64,000 nt of DNA from Gigaspora margarita (lineage: Eukaryota > Glomeromycota > Glomeromycetes > Diversisporales > Gigasporaceae), in contig WTPW01000067.1 in the NCBI GenBank assembly GCA_009809945.1, positions 1-64,000 of the forward strand, in the 5' to 3' direction. A model generated the notes under the pieces. The model was not told where the DNA came from. It did no database searches and was given only the letters and a program-made list of their open reading frames with translations. Made by a program: the position numbers and the translations under genes. Positions 31,686 to 42,103 of this stretch are shown piece by piece (positions within the stretch are counted from its first letter, which is position 1; each line of letters starts with the position of its first letter).

Positions 31686-31689
31686 AAAT

Positions 31690-32368
31690 TCGGTAAATGT
31701 CAGTGAGATGATTGGATTCGAAATAAACAGGTGTGAAACAGAAATTAATATGGTGGCTAGTAAGAATTCAATAATTTATAGAATAAAAGTAAAACAGGTG
31801 TAAAACAGGAATCACTTGGTGGTAAAAAAGATAATCATACGGAATCAAACTTGGAAATTCATAGTAACATGTAACTTAATTAAAAATTAATGTAAATCAT
31901 TTTCTTATTAGATCGCAAACATTATACAATTCACACGATTACACATAAATCCAACATACTTGTATAATCGATATGAGAATTCAAACTGGTTTCAAAATTC
32001 TAAATCAGCATAGCAATATCAGCTAGCCCAGTCTATAAACAGTAGAATTTTTAGCGATCTTAAGTAAATTAAATCTGACGTTATTATGTATGATAACGAT
32101 CAAACAACAAAATGAGGTTTACAATGAACAAACTTAGTCAACAAAAGAATCCTTCATTTAAGGCTTTTTGTTATTTCTTTGAAAATCAGAAATTATCAAT
32201 TCATCAAGCCAGTAAAAAATCTAAAGAAATAAAAACAAAAATGAAAAAAATAACAATCAAAGTTACAAATTATATAGGTTGGAATATTCATAAAACTGAT
32301 AAAAAGACTTAGTTTAATAAGTACTAATCTATTTTATAAAGTTTATAAAGAACTTTTTTTTTCTCTTT
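31690..32368. other. No supported gene
   Basis: AT-rich. A 66-codon Lys-rich frame at 32112-32312 has no family features and is not called. Confidence 0.4.
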
Positions 32369-32376
32369 CTACTTGC

Positions 32377-32661
32377 TAGGGTTCCTCAAATTCAAATCAA
32401 ATCAAATATTGGGTCAATTTAAATTTGATCAAATCAAATTGACCCTGATTTGAATTTGATTTGATTCAAATATTTGGATTTGACTTTGATTTGAATTTGA
32501 ATTTTTAATAGTAATTTTCAAATCAAATCAAATATTTGTCAAATCAAATCAAATTTGGCCAGATTTGAATTTGATCAAATCAAATATAGTCAAATTTGAA
32601 TTTGAATTTGATCAAATATTTGATCAAATATTTAAAAATCAAATCAAATTGTGGAACCCTA
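32377..32661. mobile_element. 285-bp hAT-like MITE built of AAATCAAATC-type repeats
   Basis: The ends TAGGGTTCC/GGAACCCTA are inverted and flanked by the 8-bp duplication CTACTTGC (32369-32376 and 32662-32669). The interior is almost entirely alternating CAAATCAAAT and ATTTGATTTG words, i.e. dense short inverted repeats. Confidence 0.85.
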
Positions 32662-32669
32662 CTACTTGC

Positions 32670-32820
32670 ACATGTATACTTGTATATCTATACTTGTATA
32701 CATATACTTGTACAGGTATACTTGTACAAGTATATATATACAAGTATATGTATACAAGTATACATATACAAGTATACATATACAAGTATACGTATACTAG
32801 TATACTAGTATACTAGTATA
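32670..32820. repeat. TATACTTGTA/TACAAGTATA satellite
   Basis: A 12-bp-period repeat that switches strand at its centre (CTTGTACAAG near 32740), so the whole tract is one imperfect palindrome. The plus-strand frames here only translate the repeat. Confidence 0.8.
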
Positions 32821-33189
32821 GAAAAAGCAAATTTTCTTTTTTATATATTACAAGGAAATTATTTTGATGATCAAATGCACGAATATAGCACAAATTTCTG
32901 TAAGCAGTAGAGCTACCAACCGTGTAGGGATTTGGTATTTTTAGGTGCTGGGATGGTGCGGGATGGGCCGGGCCTGCTTAGACCTGAAACTCAGCCTGAA
33001 AATTATTTGTAGGCCCGAGCCCGGCCCGTGAAAAAAAAAAGCCTGTGAAATAAATTGGGCCAGGCCTTATTTAAAACTATACCTGGCCCGGCCTGGCCCG
33101 CAAATTTATATGCATTACTAAAATTTTTCACTTACGAAAAATTAACTTCAAACAACCTAGGACTAAATATTGACATACATATTTGTCGC

Positions 33190-33590
33190 ATGTAAGTCAT
33201 AAAGTTTCAATCCTATTCTTGGCACGATCCATTTTTGCTCAAACGAAGCCTTTATTCATTTTAATTATTTTTCGACGAAAATTCGGTTTTAAAAAATTTT
33301 ATAAAATTACAATTCCTATTCTTTGGCAAAGTCCATTTTCATTCAAACGAAGCCTTTATTCATTTCTAATTATTTTTAACGAAAATTTGTTTTTAAAAAA
33401 GTTTCAATTCCTATTCTACATTTTCGCTCAAACAAAGCCTTTATTCAATTCTAATTATTTTTTGACGAAAATTCGTTTTTAAAAAAAAATTGTGTAAAAT
33501 TTCAATACTATTCTTCAGCAAGGCCTATTTTCATTCAAAAAAGCCTTTATTCTTTTTTGACGAAATTTATTAGTTTTTAAAAAACTATAG
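33190..33590. repeat. ~110-bp tandem repeat, four degenerate units
   Basis: Each unit has TTTTCATTCAAACGAAGCC (or a variant), TTTATTCATTT, TAATTATTTTT, GACGAAAATTCG and TTTTTAAAAAA. Units shorten toward the right. The frame 33183-33482 is a translation of the repeat. Confidence 0.75.
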
Positions 33591-33594
33591 GTCA

Positions 33595-34180
33595 TGTTGA
33601 AGGAATGAACGATCTTGGTAACTCTTACAAAAATGGGATCGGAATTGAAAAGTATGAACCCAAGANATTCAATAATTATCAAAAACCTACTGATACGGGT
33701 CATACTAGTATAATATGGGGTCTTAAGCATTGTTATCACATTGGAATCGGCCTAACCAAAGATAAAAATAAGAATGTATTACGTGCCAGGAAAAACAAAC
33801 CCAAATCTCATGTGAGTCGTCCAATCATTCTACCTGCACGATATCATGAGGGATATGATAGAGTCAAAGGTTGCACCAAGAGTGAATCGAATGGAACTGA
33901 AGGTGAAGAGGGAAAACCAACTGAAGGTATNGAACTTTAGAAGCTGCATNCGTAGAGTGNAAGAAAAAGTTGAATCATTTAAGACCCGGTTTAGTGTAAT
34001 TAAATATAATAAAAGCCCAATGAACCGAAAGTATGATATGGCTGGAGAGTCTTATAAAAATGACCCAGAAGTTGATGGTGCTTGTAGAGTTTGGATGATG
34101 AAGGTCGAAAATATCAGAGGTGTGAAGTCGGTGGGAAACAGGAGAAATGCAAAGACAGAAATAGAATTCTCGATATGAAT
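33595..34180 (+). pseudogene. Sel1-like repeat gene fragment inside the TIR element
   Basis: The frame at 33605 begins MNDLGNSYKNGIGIEKYEP, followed by FNNYQK and LKHCYHIGIGLTKDKNK: two adjacent Sel1 repeats with the usual LG.CY..GIG pattern. The continuation shifts frame (33846-34178) and loses the pattern. Several ambiguous bases occur. No start, intron or promoter is evident. It is not obviously the same gene as the Sel1 remnant in the gypsy-1 LTR. Confidence 0.6.
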
Positions 34181-34239
34181 GTAGGTCAATACTGATGAAA
34201 AAAAACCTTTATGCTCAATTTTTATTCTTTTATTAGTAT

Positions 34240-34565
34240 AATTATGTATTTCTTATATTGGCATAGTTGTAGCATAGTCAGGTGATTAGATCTCCAAATG
34301 GGTGATCAAAGCTCCAAACGGGTGATCAAAGCTCCAAATGGGTGGTCAAAGCTCCAATCAAGAGATTAAAGCTCCTCTACGAATTAAAACTATATAAGGG
34401 TTTTGTTTTCACTTATGAAGGGAGGACAAGCAGTTAACGATTGTAGATAGTATTTAGTATTATTGTGATAATCCGAAAGAGAAATCTTATACCCGTAATT
34501 ATATGTAATGATTTATCACTTTAAACCATTTAACCTTAAGTACTTTGGTTAATGATCAAACTAAA
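34240..34565 (+). repeat. LTR-like fragment (partner at 21.9 kb)
   Basis: Four tandem ~18-bp units of GGTGATCAAAGCTCCAAA type, then CTATATAAGGG (possible TATA box), CTTATGAAGGGAGG and TAGATAGTATTTAGTATTAT. It matches the reverse complement of 21880-22240. Probably part of an LTR; ends not defined. Confidence 0.5.
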
Positions 34566-34809
34566 CCAGCACAGTAATGTCATCAAGTTCTCTATTAATT
34601 TTGACTATAAGCTTACCGGGTATTATTGGGCCTTATCGGGCTTTCTTATAAAGCTTGAACCCAGCCCGTTATTTAACAAGCCCGATCTGTGTATGGCCCG
34701 AACAATAGCGGGCTCAAAAATTAAGGCCCAAATTGAACCAAAGCCCGGCCTGGCCCACAAGTTTCCAGGCTTAGCCCGGCCCATCCCGCACCCTAGGTAG
34801 AACTACCAA

Positions 34810-35406
34810 CTGTGTATAGTAAAGCTTATTTATACTACATGAGCTTACACAGTAAATTCATTACACAGCATAACTATCTTTGGTAAAAAGGATCGAGCAA
34901 AATTGAATACCCTTAAATAAAGGCTTAGTGCTTTTGAGAAAATACATCCTTCGTGATAATAAATAATTCATTTGCTTATTACCCTATAAATTCTCTATAT
35001 TAATAAATAAACTGACCCAGATCTACTGCTTAAGTAGCATAAGCAGTACGATTGTTTGCTGTTTTTTCTTGTTCACGTGATTATACCATTATGCTACCAG
35101 TTGATTTCTTAACGAACTGAGGAATACTGGTATTATTTTGTCTAACTCTCCTGATGTACCGTGGGTAGTTGAGATTGATTATTGTTTAGTTGTGGTTCCA
35201 AGAGGTGGATTCCAAGCTGAGGTTTAACATATCAGTGTTATTGAATTTGTGTGAACAACAAGTATATACTTAAGAAGGAAGAAGTCTTACCTATGGTTAT
35301 ATATCTCTACTCGCTGAATCTAACTACCTCTTTCGACTAAGCTGATCATAGGTTACATGGGAACTATTTTCTGGAGCGACTGACTCACTGTACAAGAGTG
35401 CCATTT
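34810..35406 (+). repeat. Probable 5' LTR region of gypsy element 2
   Basis: Lies between the TIR element and the candidate primer site, and ends ...AGTGCCA. No matching downstream LTR was found after 42.5 kb, so the start is uncertain and the element appears to have lost its 3' LTR, or the LTRs have diverged. Confidence 0.35.
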
Positions 35407-35422
35407 TGGTGGTGACTGTGAG
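35407..35422 (+). promoter_or_regulatory. Candidate primer-binding site of gypsy element 2
   Basis: TGGTGGTGACTGTGAG preceded by CCATTT. The arrangement (LTR end CA, three T, TGGTG) mirrors gypsy element 1 (CATTTTGGTG). Confidence 0.45.
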
Positions 35423-35589
35423 ATTTGATACCATGAAGAGTTGTAGTTAGCTGGTTTCGAGAAACTTTGAATCAAAAAATTGTTCAGTAATAGTAGTATA
35501 AAATATAGGGTACACTTAATAGATTGGAGTACTTATCTGGCTATATGATAAATAAGGATCAACTGAAAGAACTGTTGGATAGGTTAACT

Positions 35590-35885
35590 AGGACCCCGGA
35601 CATATAGTACAGAGGTCATACATTATGCAATTTAGCAAAAACCTCCGAAATTTGAGGAGCAAAAAAACAGTTTTTGGCAATTATCTTGGCATCCAGCGGT
35701 CCAATTTGGATGAACTTTTTTAAAATGAGGCTCTCAGTGAGGCGCATCTAACAAAAAAAAGTTTATTCAATTCTGATTACTGGATCGGAAGTTATTTAAG
35801 TAAATAGATTTTGATGTTTTCAGCAAATTAGGTCAAAATTGGCCAAAATCCAGTTATGACCTATATCAAAGATGTCCGGGGTCCT
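35590..35885. mobile_element. 296-bp hAT-like MITE at the 5' end of gag
   Basis: The inverted ends AGGACCCCGGACAT/ATGTCCGGGGTCCT are flanked by the 8-bp duplication GGTTAACT (35582-35589 and 35886-35893). The ATG that opens the downstream gag frame (35872) lies inside its right terminal repeat. Confidence 0.9.
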
Positions 35886-36690
35886 GGTTAACTACCTCTT
35901 CACTCAAGTTGCAAATACTATCACAAATTCGAAAAAAGACCCAGAAGAAAGACGGGAGTTGACTCATATAAAAATTGACCCATTTAGTGGCAATGATGAG
36001 GATGACCTAATTGAGTTGTTAGAAGCTTTTGAAAGAGCCACTATTGCAAATAACTGGTTAGAGAGAAGAATGTTGAAAATTGCGCTCAGTTACCTCTATG
36101 GTTTGGCTGTGAACTGGCATAAAGGAAAGAAAGACCAATTAAAGGAACAGAAAAATAATGATAATGAAGAAGAAAGTTTTTATCATTCCTTTGTAGAATT
36201 CTTTGCTACCCCAGAAAAGCATCACTGATGGCAAATTGAGTTAAATAATCACAGGGATGAGAAGATAGACGCGTATGTGACTAAATTCAAATGGTTAGTC
36301 ACAAGAGTAGACCCAGAAAGAGAACTACCTAACTCATATGTAATTAGAATATTTTTGAGTGGACTACGTGGAAAGACCCCAATCTTTGTCGCTGTCTCTG
36401 AACCAAAAACTTTAGAAGAAGCAATCATTAGCGCCCACAAGGTTGAGGCTAGTGAATATTATAGTAAGCAAATACAAGAGAAGAGTACCAAAAGAAGCTA
36501 GAGAAGGAATTAGGCAATTTATCCCAAAAAATTAAACAATTGCTCTAACTTACGCAGCCCTTAATGAAAAATGCTCTAAGGAGTATTGAGGTGAAAATAT
36601 GAAAAAAAAGAAAGTGAACAAGAGAAGAATTGTGAATTTAAGAAGGATATTACCTTCTATAATTGTGGAGAAGTTGGTCACATCTCCTGA
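35872..36690 (+). pseudogene. Gag of gypsy element 2
   Basis: Retrotrans_gag-type region: IKIDPFSGNDEDDLIELLEAF, then NWLERRMLKIALSYL and WHKGKKDQLKEQ. A TGA at 36226-36228 follows, and the same frame runs on as WQIELNNHRDEKIDAYVTKF, KWLVTRVDPE and SGLRGKTPIFVAV to 36501. A local frameshift follows (EYQKKLEKELGN in another phase), then the gag frame returns with a zinc knuckle at 36655-36690 (YNCGEVGHIS, TGA, NC). The first knuckle Cys reads Phe and an Arg codon has become TGA. The present start codon belongs to the upstream MITE, so the real N-terminus lies before 35582 or is lost. Confidence 0.8.
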
Positions 36691-37036
36691 AATTGCATGT
36701 CAGAAAAAGTACCAAAGAACAAGGGTAAAGAGAAAGGTAAAGCCAGTCACTATGTTGAGGTGAATGTTCCATATGATAATAATAAAGGTTGGAAAGAGGA
36801 TGAAGTTTATACACTAGGAGAAAATAAATACCAGCCTATGTAGGGGTAGTAAAAAGATAGTTCATGATAAACCAGAGTCTAGGTAGGAGAATCGCCTGAG
36901 AGGCCATAAAAAATTTGGGTTACAACCTGGCATAAATAAGGAGGGAACTCTCTATGAAATAGAAGAAGTGACACCCATAAAGAAACCTAGGAGAAAGTGT
37001 GAACTGTCTATAATTGATAAACTATGCTCTTATAAT

Positions 37037-38181
37037 GTTGTCAAAGATATTATAAATGCTCTAGCAAACATTACTATCAGACAAATGCTCTACTATGCTA
37101 ACAAGAGGGATCTTTAGCTAGGGCCCTAAGAAGACTACTGCCCTAGTGCAAGAGGCTACCCATGTACGGTTTGAGAAGGTGAGAAAGACTACTATAGCTT
37201 GGTGTTTTGTCCATATCAAAGGTAACCCCGTAGTGGGCAATACTAGACTCTGGATTGCTGTAAGCATAATGACCAAGAAGTTAGTAGATAAATTGGGACT
37301 TCATATTAAGGAAAAGTCTCTAATGGTAGTAGTGACAGCAATGGGTGCAAAAACTAGGGCTCTAGAAAAAATAAACAATGTAAAAATGATTATACAAGAT
37401 TTGGTTATACCTAGTATGCTCCAGATAATTGAGTCCTTGAATAAAACACTTCTTTTAGGCACAGATTGGGTTAAAAGCCCAAGCAAGACTTCACTTCGAT
37501 GAGAGCTGACACAAGAGCAAGAAGAGTGGGACCAGGAAAGTAAGGATACTTTTGATGAATTTATTTATAAAAATGAGGAGTTAGATGAAAAGGAAGAGTA
37601 TTACACCCTGGAATCAGAAGAAGAACTAGACATATATGACAACCCATGGGTAAATGAGGCTAGCTCTGCAATTTACCTAACTTTGATAAAAGAAGTACCC
37701 ATCCGAAAAGACGAAGCCACCGAACTGACTCTAGCTAAATGACTAGAAAAAATTACTAGAACAGAAACCCCAGGAAAAGAGGAAAAAGAAAGAGCCCAGT
37801 TATTCTTTCAAAATGAGGGCCATTTGTTCAATGTAGGTTCTGAAAAATTAGGGACAACAGGTCTCGTTACCCACTGAATGAACATGGTAGAAGCTAAGCC
37901 GATAAGGCAGCACTATTACCGAACATCTCCTAATGAACGAGAATTTTTGGAGAAAGAATTAAGCAACCTAGAGAATCAGGGGTTGATCCAAAGATCCAAA
38001 AACCCATTGGCATCCCTATAGTGATTGTTCCAAAGAAAGGCGATAAAATGTGAATGTGCATTGATTATTGTCGAGTAAATGCTATAATACAGAAGGATGT
38101 GTACTCATTACCACGCATCGACGTTATGTTGGAAATATTTAAAGAGGCAAATTGGTTTTTAAGCTTGGATTTGAGAAGTGG
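37037..38181 (+). pseudogene. Protease and linker of gypsy element 2, running into RT
   Basis: A pre-protease segment (VKDIINALANITIRQMLYYA) is followed by retropepsin. LDSG is encoded at 37243-37254, but one base is missing directly after it, so the next strands (AVSIMTKKLVDKLGLHI ... LLLGTDWV) are in the following phase. From 37146 one frame (phase 0) stays readable to the RT start, broken only by TGA at about 37500, 37740 and 37877 (each where Trp or Arg fits). It includes an acidic linker (LESEEELDIYDNPWV) and AKPIRQHYYRTSPNEREFLE, the usual entry to Ty3/gypsy RT, then MCIDYCRVN, YSLPRIDVML and SLDLRSG up to the insertion. Confidence 0.8.
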
Positions 38182-38184
38182 TTA

Positions 38185-38707
38185 GGAGGCATCCATAACG
38201 ATATGCTTGAGGGGGGTCCCCCAAAATATAACGATTTTTCAATATTTAGGGGTCCTCCCAACATAACGCAATTTTTTTATAAAAATTTGTCTAAAACTTG
38301 ATCCAGTGGTCCAAATTGGATGATTTTGGTGCCATTCGAATTGTCTCGTGGAGTGAATTCGAATGGTACCAATTTCATTTGATTTGGATCACTGGATTAC
38401 GTTTATTAACGAAATACTATTGGTTATTATGTTTTCTTTTAAAATTACTATAAAATCAATAGTATTTCATTAATAAAACGTGATCCAGTAATCCAAATGA
38501 AATGATTTTGGTACTATTGGATTTGTCTCATAGAGACAAATCAAATGGTACCAAAATCATCCAGATTAGATTACTGGCTCATAATATATTCAAGTTTTTG
38601 TAAAATTTTATATATAAACATACAGATTTTTAATTTTTTTTTTTATATAGTAGAGGGGGTCATGAGCTACTATATAAGGGCACATAACATTATTTATGGA
38701 TGCCCCC
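38185..38707. mobile_element. 523-bp PIF/Harbinger-like element inserted in RT
   Basis: The ends GGAGGCATCCATAA/TTATGGATGCCCCC are inverted with one mismatch and flanked by TTA on both sides (38182-38184, 38708-38710). GG ends and TWA duplications are Harbinger features. It interrupts RT exactly between LDLRSG and the Q..MDK motif. Inside are two GTCTC-type hairpins (38300-38400 and 38468-38577). No transposase. Confidence 0.85.
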
Positions 38708-38710
38708 TTA

Positions 38711-39600
38711 CTAGCAGGTACGGATGGACAAAAGGAACCATGAAAAAATGGCTTTTATAACTAGAAATGGACTGTTTGAATTCAAGGTTATGCTATTTGG
38801 ATTGTGTAATGCCCCACTACTTTCCAGCATCTCATGGACAAAGTGCTGTCAGAATACATTGGAAAATTTGTAGCAGTGTATATTGACGATATCAATATAT
38901 ACTCAATGACATTCCAAGAGCACTTAAGCCATTTAAAGAAAGTGTTAGAGAAATTAAGCTCGGTCGGTCTAGAGGTAAATCTAGAAAAATATAATTTCTT
39001 TAGGGCCAATATACACTTTCTAGATCATATTATCAGGCATAAAGACATTAGGCCAGATGAAGGAAAAATAGATAAAGTAAAAAAATTATCCAGTCCTGAG
39101 AACCCTCCGGCAGTTACAGGCCTTTATAGGGCTAGCATCTTACTATCGCCATTTCATTAAAGGCTTCACTATAATAGCACAACCCTTACACCACTTATTA
39201 AGGAAAAATGTTAAATATGAATGGAATAAAGAACAACAAAATGCATTTGAAAAACTAAAGAAACACTTGACATCAGTGCTAATTTTGCAGTACCCAGACT
39301 TTTTGAAGTTGTTTTATTTTTATTTGCACACGGATGCCTTCAGCACCGGATTGGGCGCAGTACTAGTCCAAAAAGAGGAGGAGAACAAAGACCATGTGAT
39401 CTCATACATGAGTAGAGGATTGTCACGAGCAGAGAAGAACTATTTGGCCACAGAATTAGAATGCCTTGCAGTACTATGGTCCATAGAGTACTATCAGCAT
39501 TATTTCAGTTTTCAACCGTTTATTGTGGTAATGGACCATGTGGTACTAAAATGGCTACATACTGCTAAATTAAATGGTCAATGAGCAAGGTGAATTATAA
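38711..39600 (+). pseudogene. RT C-terminal part and RNase H of gypsy element 2
   Basis: Resumes after the insertion with AFITRNGLFEFKVM, FGLCNAPL and the intact catalytic box YIDD (38879-38890), then INIYSMTFQEHLSHLKKVL. RNase H follows at 39267-39584 (HTDAFSTGLGAVLVQKEEE, ATELECLAVLWSIEYYQHYF, VMDHVVLKWLH), where MDH replaces the usual TDH. There are frameshifts near 38820 and 39120-39260. Domain order is standard for Ty3/gypsy. Confidence 0.85.
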
Positions 39601-39602
39601 GG

Positions 39603-40210
39603 TTGCAACCCTATAATCACACAATTCAGCATAGGGCTAGTAGGGCCCATAGTGATGCAAATGACCTTTCATGCCAACCTGAAACCAATAGTCAAACCCA
39701 GGAAATTGACCTATATAAAAATTTAAGGAAGGAAAGTGTAGAGACTCCAACTACCAATACCAAAGAAAAAGAGTGGCTTTTATCCCTGGCTGACTTAGAA
39801 TATGAAGGTCATTAGGACTAAATATTTGAAAGTAATAACCTGAATGTATATGATGAAGAGTTAGAACCTGGAGCAGAAACCACAGAGGAATACTACAAGT
39901 GGATAGAGGAGTTAAATCAAAAATTTGAGCATATGCTAACATGGTCCAAGTATAATGCTGTAGAGAAGTCATGGTGGTCAGGTAATGAAATGTTGGAGTT
40001 ACCTAATTTGGACACCTTGTATAGTGCAGAGCAGCCTAAATGGGGTGAATCAACAGTGGGTGTTGAATTCAGTGATGATGATAGTAATTGGGACAATGAT
40101 TTGCCCTGTGAAGCCAAAATGTGGTTAGGCTTGAGTGAAGCCTGGTAGGACTTAGATGATGAGAAAGATAATTACGATCAAAGATTGGAAAATATAATTG
40201 TAAGGTGTTA
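39603..40210 (+). pseudogene. Acidic tether region between RNase H and integrase
   Basis: Two open stretches (39603-39815 and 39933-40148), with readable sequence between and after, encode a Glu/Asp/Trp-rich segment (EETTEEYYKWIEEL-like, ELPNLDTLYSAEQPKWGEST, FSDDDSNWDNDLP). The usual RNase H-integrase tether is shorter, so this is an expansion. No fold is recognised. The frame then meets stops and a poly(A) retroposon. Confidence 0.55.
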
Positions 40211-40406
40211 ATGATAGAAGAAGAAAAAGAAGGAGGAGAGAGAATGGAAAACCCCTTACCTTAATCAATTATAAGAAAACTTAATGAATATAGAAGTAGA
40301 GCGCCCTGCTGTGGGCCTCTTACGAGCCCATTCCCTGACCCCACAGAAAAAAGATTTTGCTTAGAAGAATATGATAAAGAGTTGAAGAAAAGGAAGATAG
40401 TTTAGA

Positions 40407-40613
40407 TTTTTTTTTTTTTTTTTTTTAAGCTTTGGCGAATCTTGCTGTGACTTTATTATGAATCTTTATGCGAACCCCGGAGGGTTATTATATTTATTAA
40501 CTAAGTTAACATGTTCTATAGAAAGCCTGACTTCACTCAGTTACTACTAACAGCACCTAGATGCGACCCACCGCAGTGACCCTCGGAGAGGTCACACGCT
40601 GAACACCGAACCG
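40407..40613 (-). mobile_element. ~207-bp poly(A) retroposon (SINE-like)
   Basis: Plus-strand T20 at 40407-40426 is the complement of a poly(A) tail. The body is GC-richer (CCGCAGTGACCCTCGGAGAG). The flanking direct repeats GATAGTTTAGATT (40396-40408) and GATAGTATTAGATT (40614-40627) differ by one inserted base and fit a LINE-type target duplication. No ORF; the head is not a recognisable tRNA. Confidence 0.7.
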
Positions 40614-40796
40614 GATAGTATTAGATTTTATAATGGAAGCAATAGATTCAAATCAGAATAACTTGAGAAAAAATTAAGTAATAGAATTAAAAATAATTAT
40701 CTTGCCAAATATCACATGCACTATGTGAATCTCAAATCTGATTTAAAATAAAAATTAGTTCAGGTTGTTGGTGTCCTAGCAAACACTAGAGAAACA

Positions 40797-41850
40797 ATGG
40801 ACTTAGCACTATACAAGCAGGTCAAGCAGTACCTGCAAAACCAATCATTACCAACTAATGTAGACCAAGCTCAGAAGAAAAAGATAGTTAGAATTAGTAA
40901 AAAGTTGCAATCAAGGGACAGAATTTTATATAAACTCTATCCAAATTACCCAGAAAGACTAATGATAAAAGCATACGTTAAGTCATGTGATGAATGCCAA
41001 AGAAGGGTAAAAACAAACTAAAGGGCCTTTTGTACCCTATACCAGTTTCAATGCCTTTTTACCAGGTTGGCATCAATATAGTAGGACCCCTACCAATCAT
41101 CCGCAGTCCAACCAGTACATAGGTGTGGCCACAGATTACATGACCAAGTGGCCAAGGCCAGAGCAATACCTTTTGCTAATGCCCAAGAAGTATCCAAATT
41201 TTATTTTTAAAGAAATTATTTGCCGTTACGGGTGCCCTGAGAAACTACTATCAGACCAGGGTACACATTTCTGCAACCAAGTAGTAGACTTGTTACTACT
41301 AAAGTTCAGTATGAAGCACCTGCGGTCCACACTGTACCACCTACAAACAACAGTTTAGTAGAGCAGTTTAACAAAACCCTATGCAAGACTATTGCAAAAT
41401 TGATAGAAACTATCATTGACTGGGACCTGGTGATACCTGCAGTCCTGTTTGCTTACAGTTCACAAGGCACTCGACCACTAAGCTTGCACTATTCTTTCTA
41501 GTATATGGTTGGGAAGCCCACTTACCTATTGAGTCAGGTAATACTAGAATATTAGATAATGAAACTCTCATACGAAGAACAATGAACCTCATTGAAAACC
41601 TACTGAAAGCTCGTAATTAAGCTATGGTATGTGTACAACAAGCTCAGACTAAAATGAAAAAGCAGTATGATAAGAAACTCCAGCCCAACCTAAAGTTGAA
41701 AATAGGTGACAAAGTTCTAGTATATCAAGCATCAATGGAATACAACAAAAGTGTGAAGCTTGAACAAAAATGGAAAGGGCCATTTTACATTCAAAAGGTC
41801 CTTCCAAAAAATATCTATAAATTATGAACTATAGAGAGAAAGGTAGTATC
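40797..41850 (+). pseudogene. Integrase of gypsy element 2
   Basis: The N-terminal leader and only the CC half of the HHCC zinc domain remain (KSCDECQRRVKTN at 40977-41021); the His half is deleted after YPERLM. The catalytic core at 41125-41358 has ATDYMTKWP and LSDQGTHF (Asp), and the Glu lies in the next phase as NSLVEQFNKTLC. AVLFAYSS follows. The C-terminal GPY/F-type domain is clear at 41624-41827 (KKQYDKKLQPNLKLKIGDKV ... KWKGPFYIQKVL). At least four frame breaks. Non-functional. Confidence 0.85.
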
Positions 41851-42103
41851 ATCTCCTATCAATATTAGATTGTTGAAGAAATATTATTATTATACCGATA
41901 CCTGACAAAGCTGCTCAAAATAGGTAACAAAGTGCTCAGCTTTGACCTATGAATCAATTAGCTGCCTGATATATATATGAAAAAAAATAGCGAAAACTAG
42001 AGAGAGACAAAGAATAAATATAGGAGTAAAAAGAGTCAAGCAAGAAGAAAAGAGAAGAAATAAAAGCAACAGTAAAACGTGGAAGAAAATAGATTTCTTA
42101 AAT

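Larger units (their letters stand above)
32942..34795. mobile_element. ~1.85-kb TIR element with GC-rich ends, carrying Sel1 and LTR fragments
   Basis: A perfect 19-bp inverted match GGTGCGGGATGGGCCGGGC lies near each end (left about 32955-32973, right 34775-34793), preceded by TAGG; the left end has a ~10-bp insertion. The subterminal ~170 bp on both sides are dense in GGCCCG/CGGGCC words on both strands, unlike the AT-rich interior. This resembles a hAT-type element, but an 8-bp duplication is not clean (GGTATTTT versus GGTAGAAC). Cargo: a four-unit tandem repeat, a Sel1-like fragment and an LTR-like fragment. Confidence 0.65.

Noticed and set aside
32112..32312. 66-codon Lys-rich frame
   Set aside because: Too short, low complexity, no recognised domain, no conserved neighbour.
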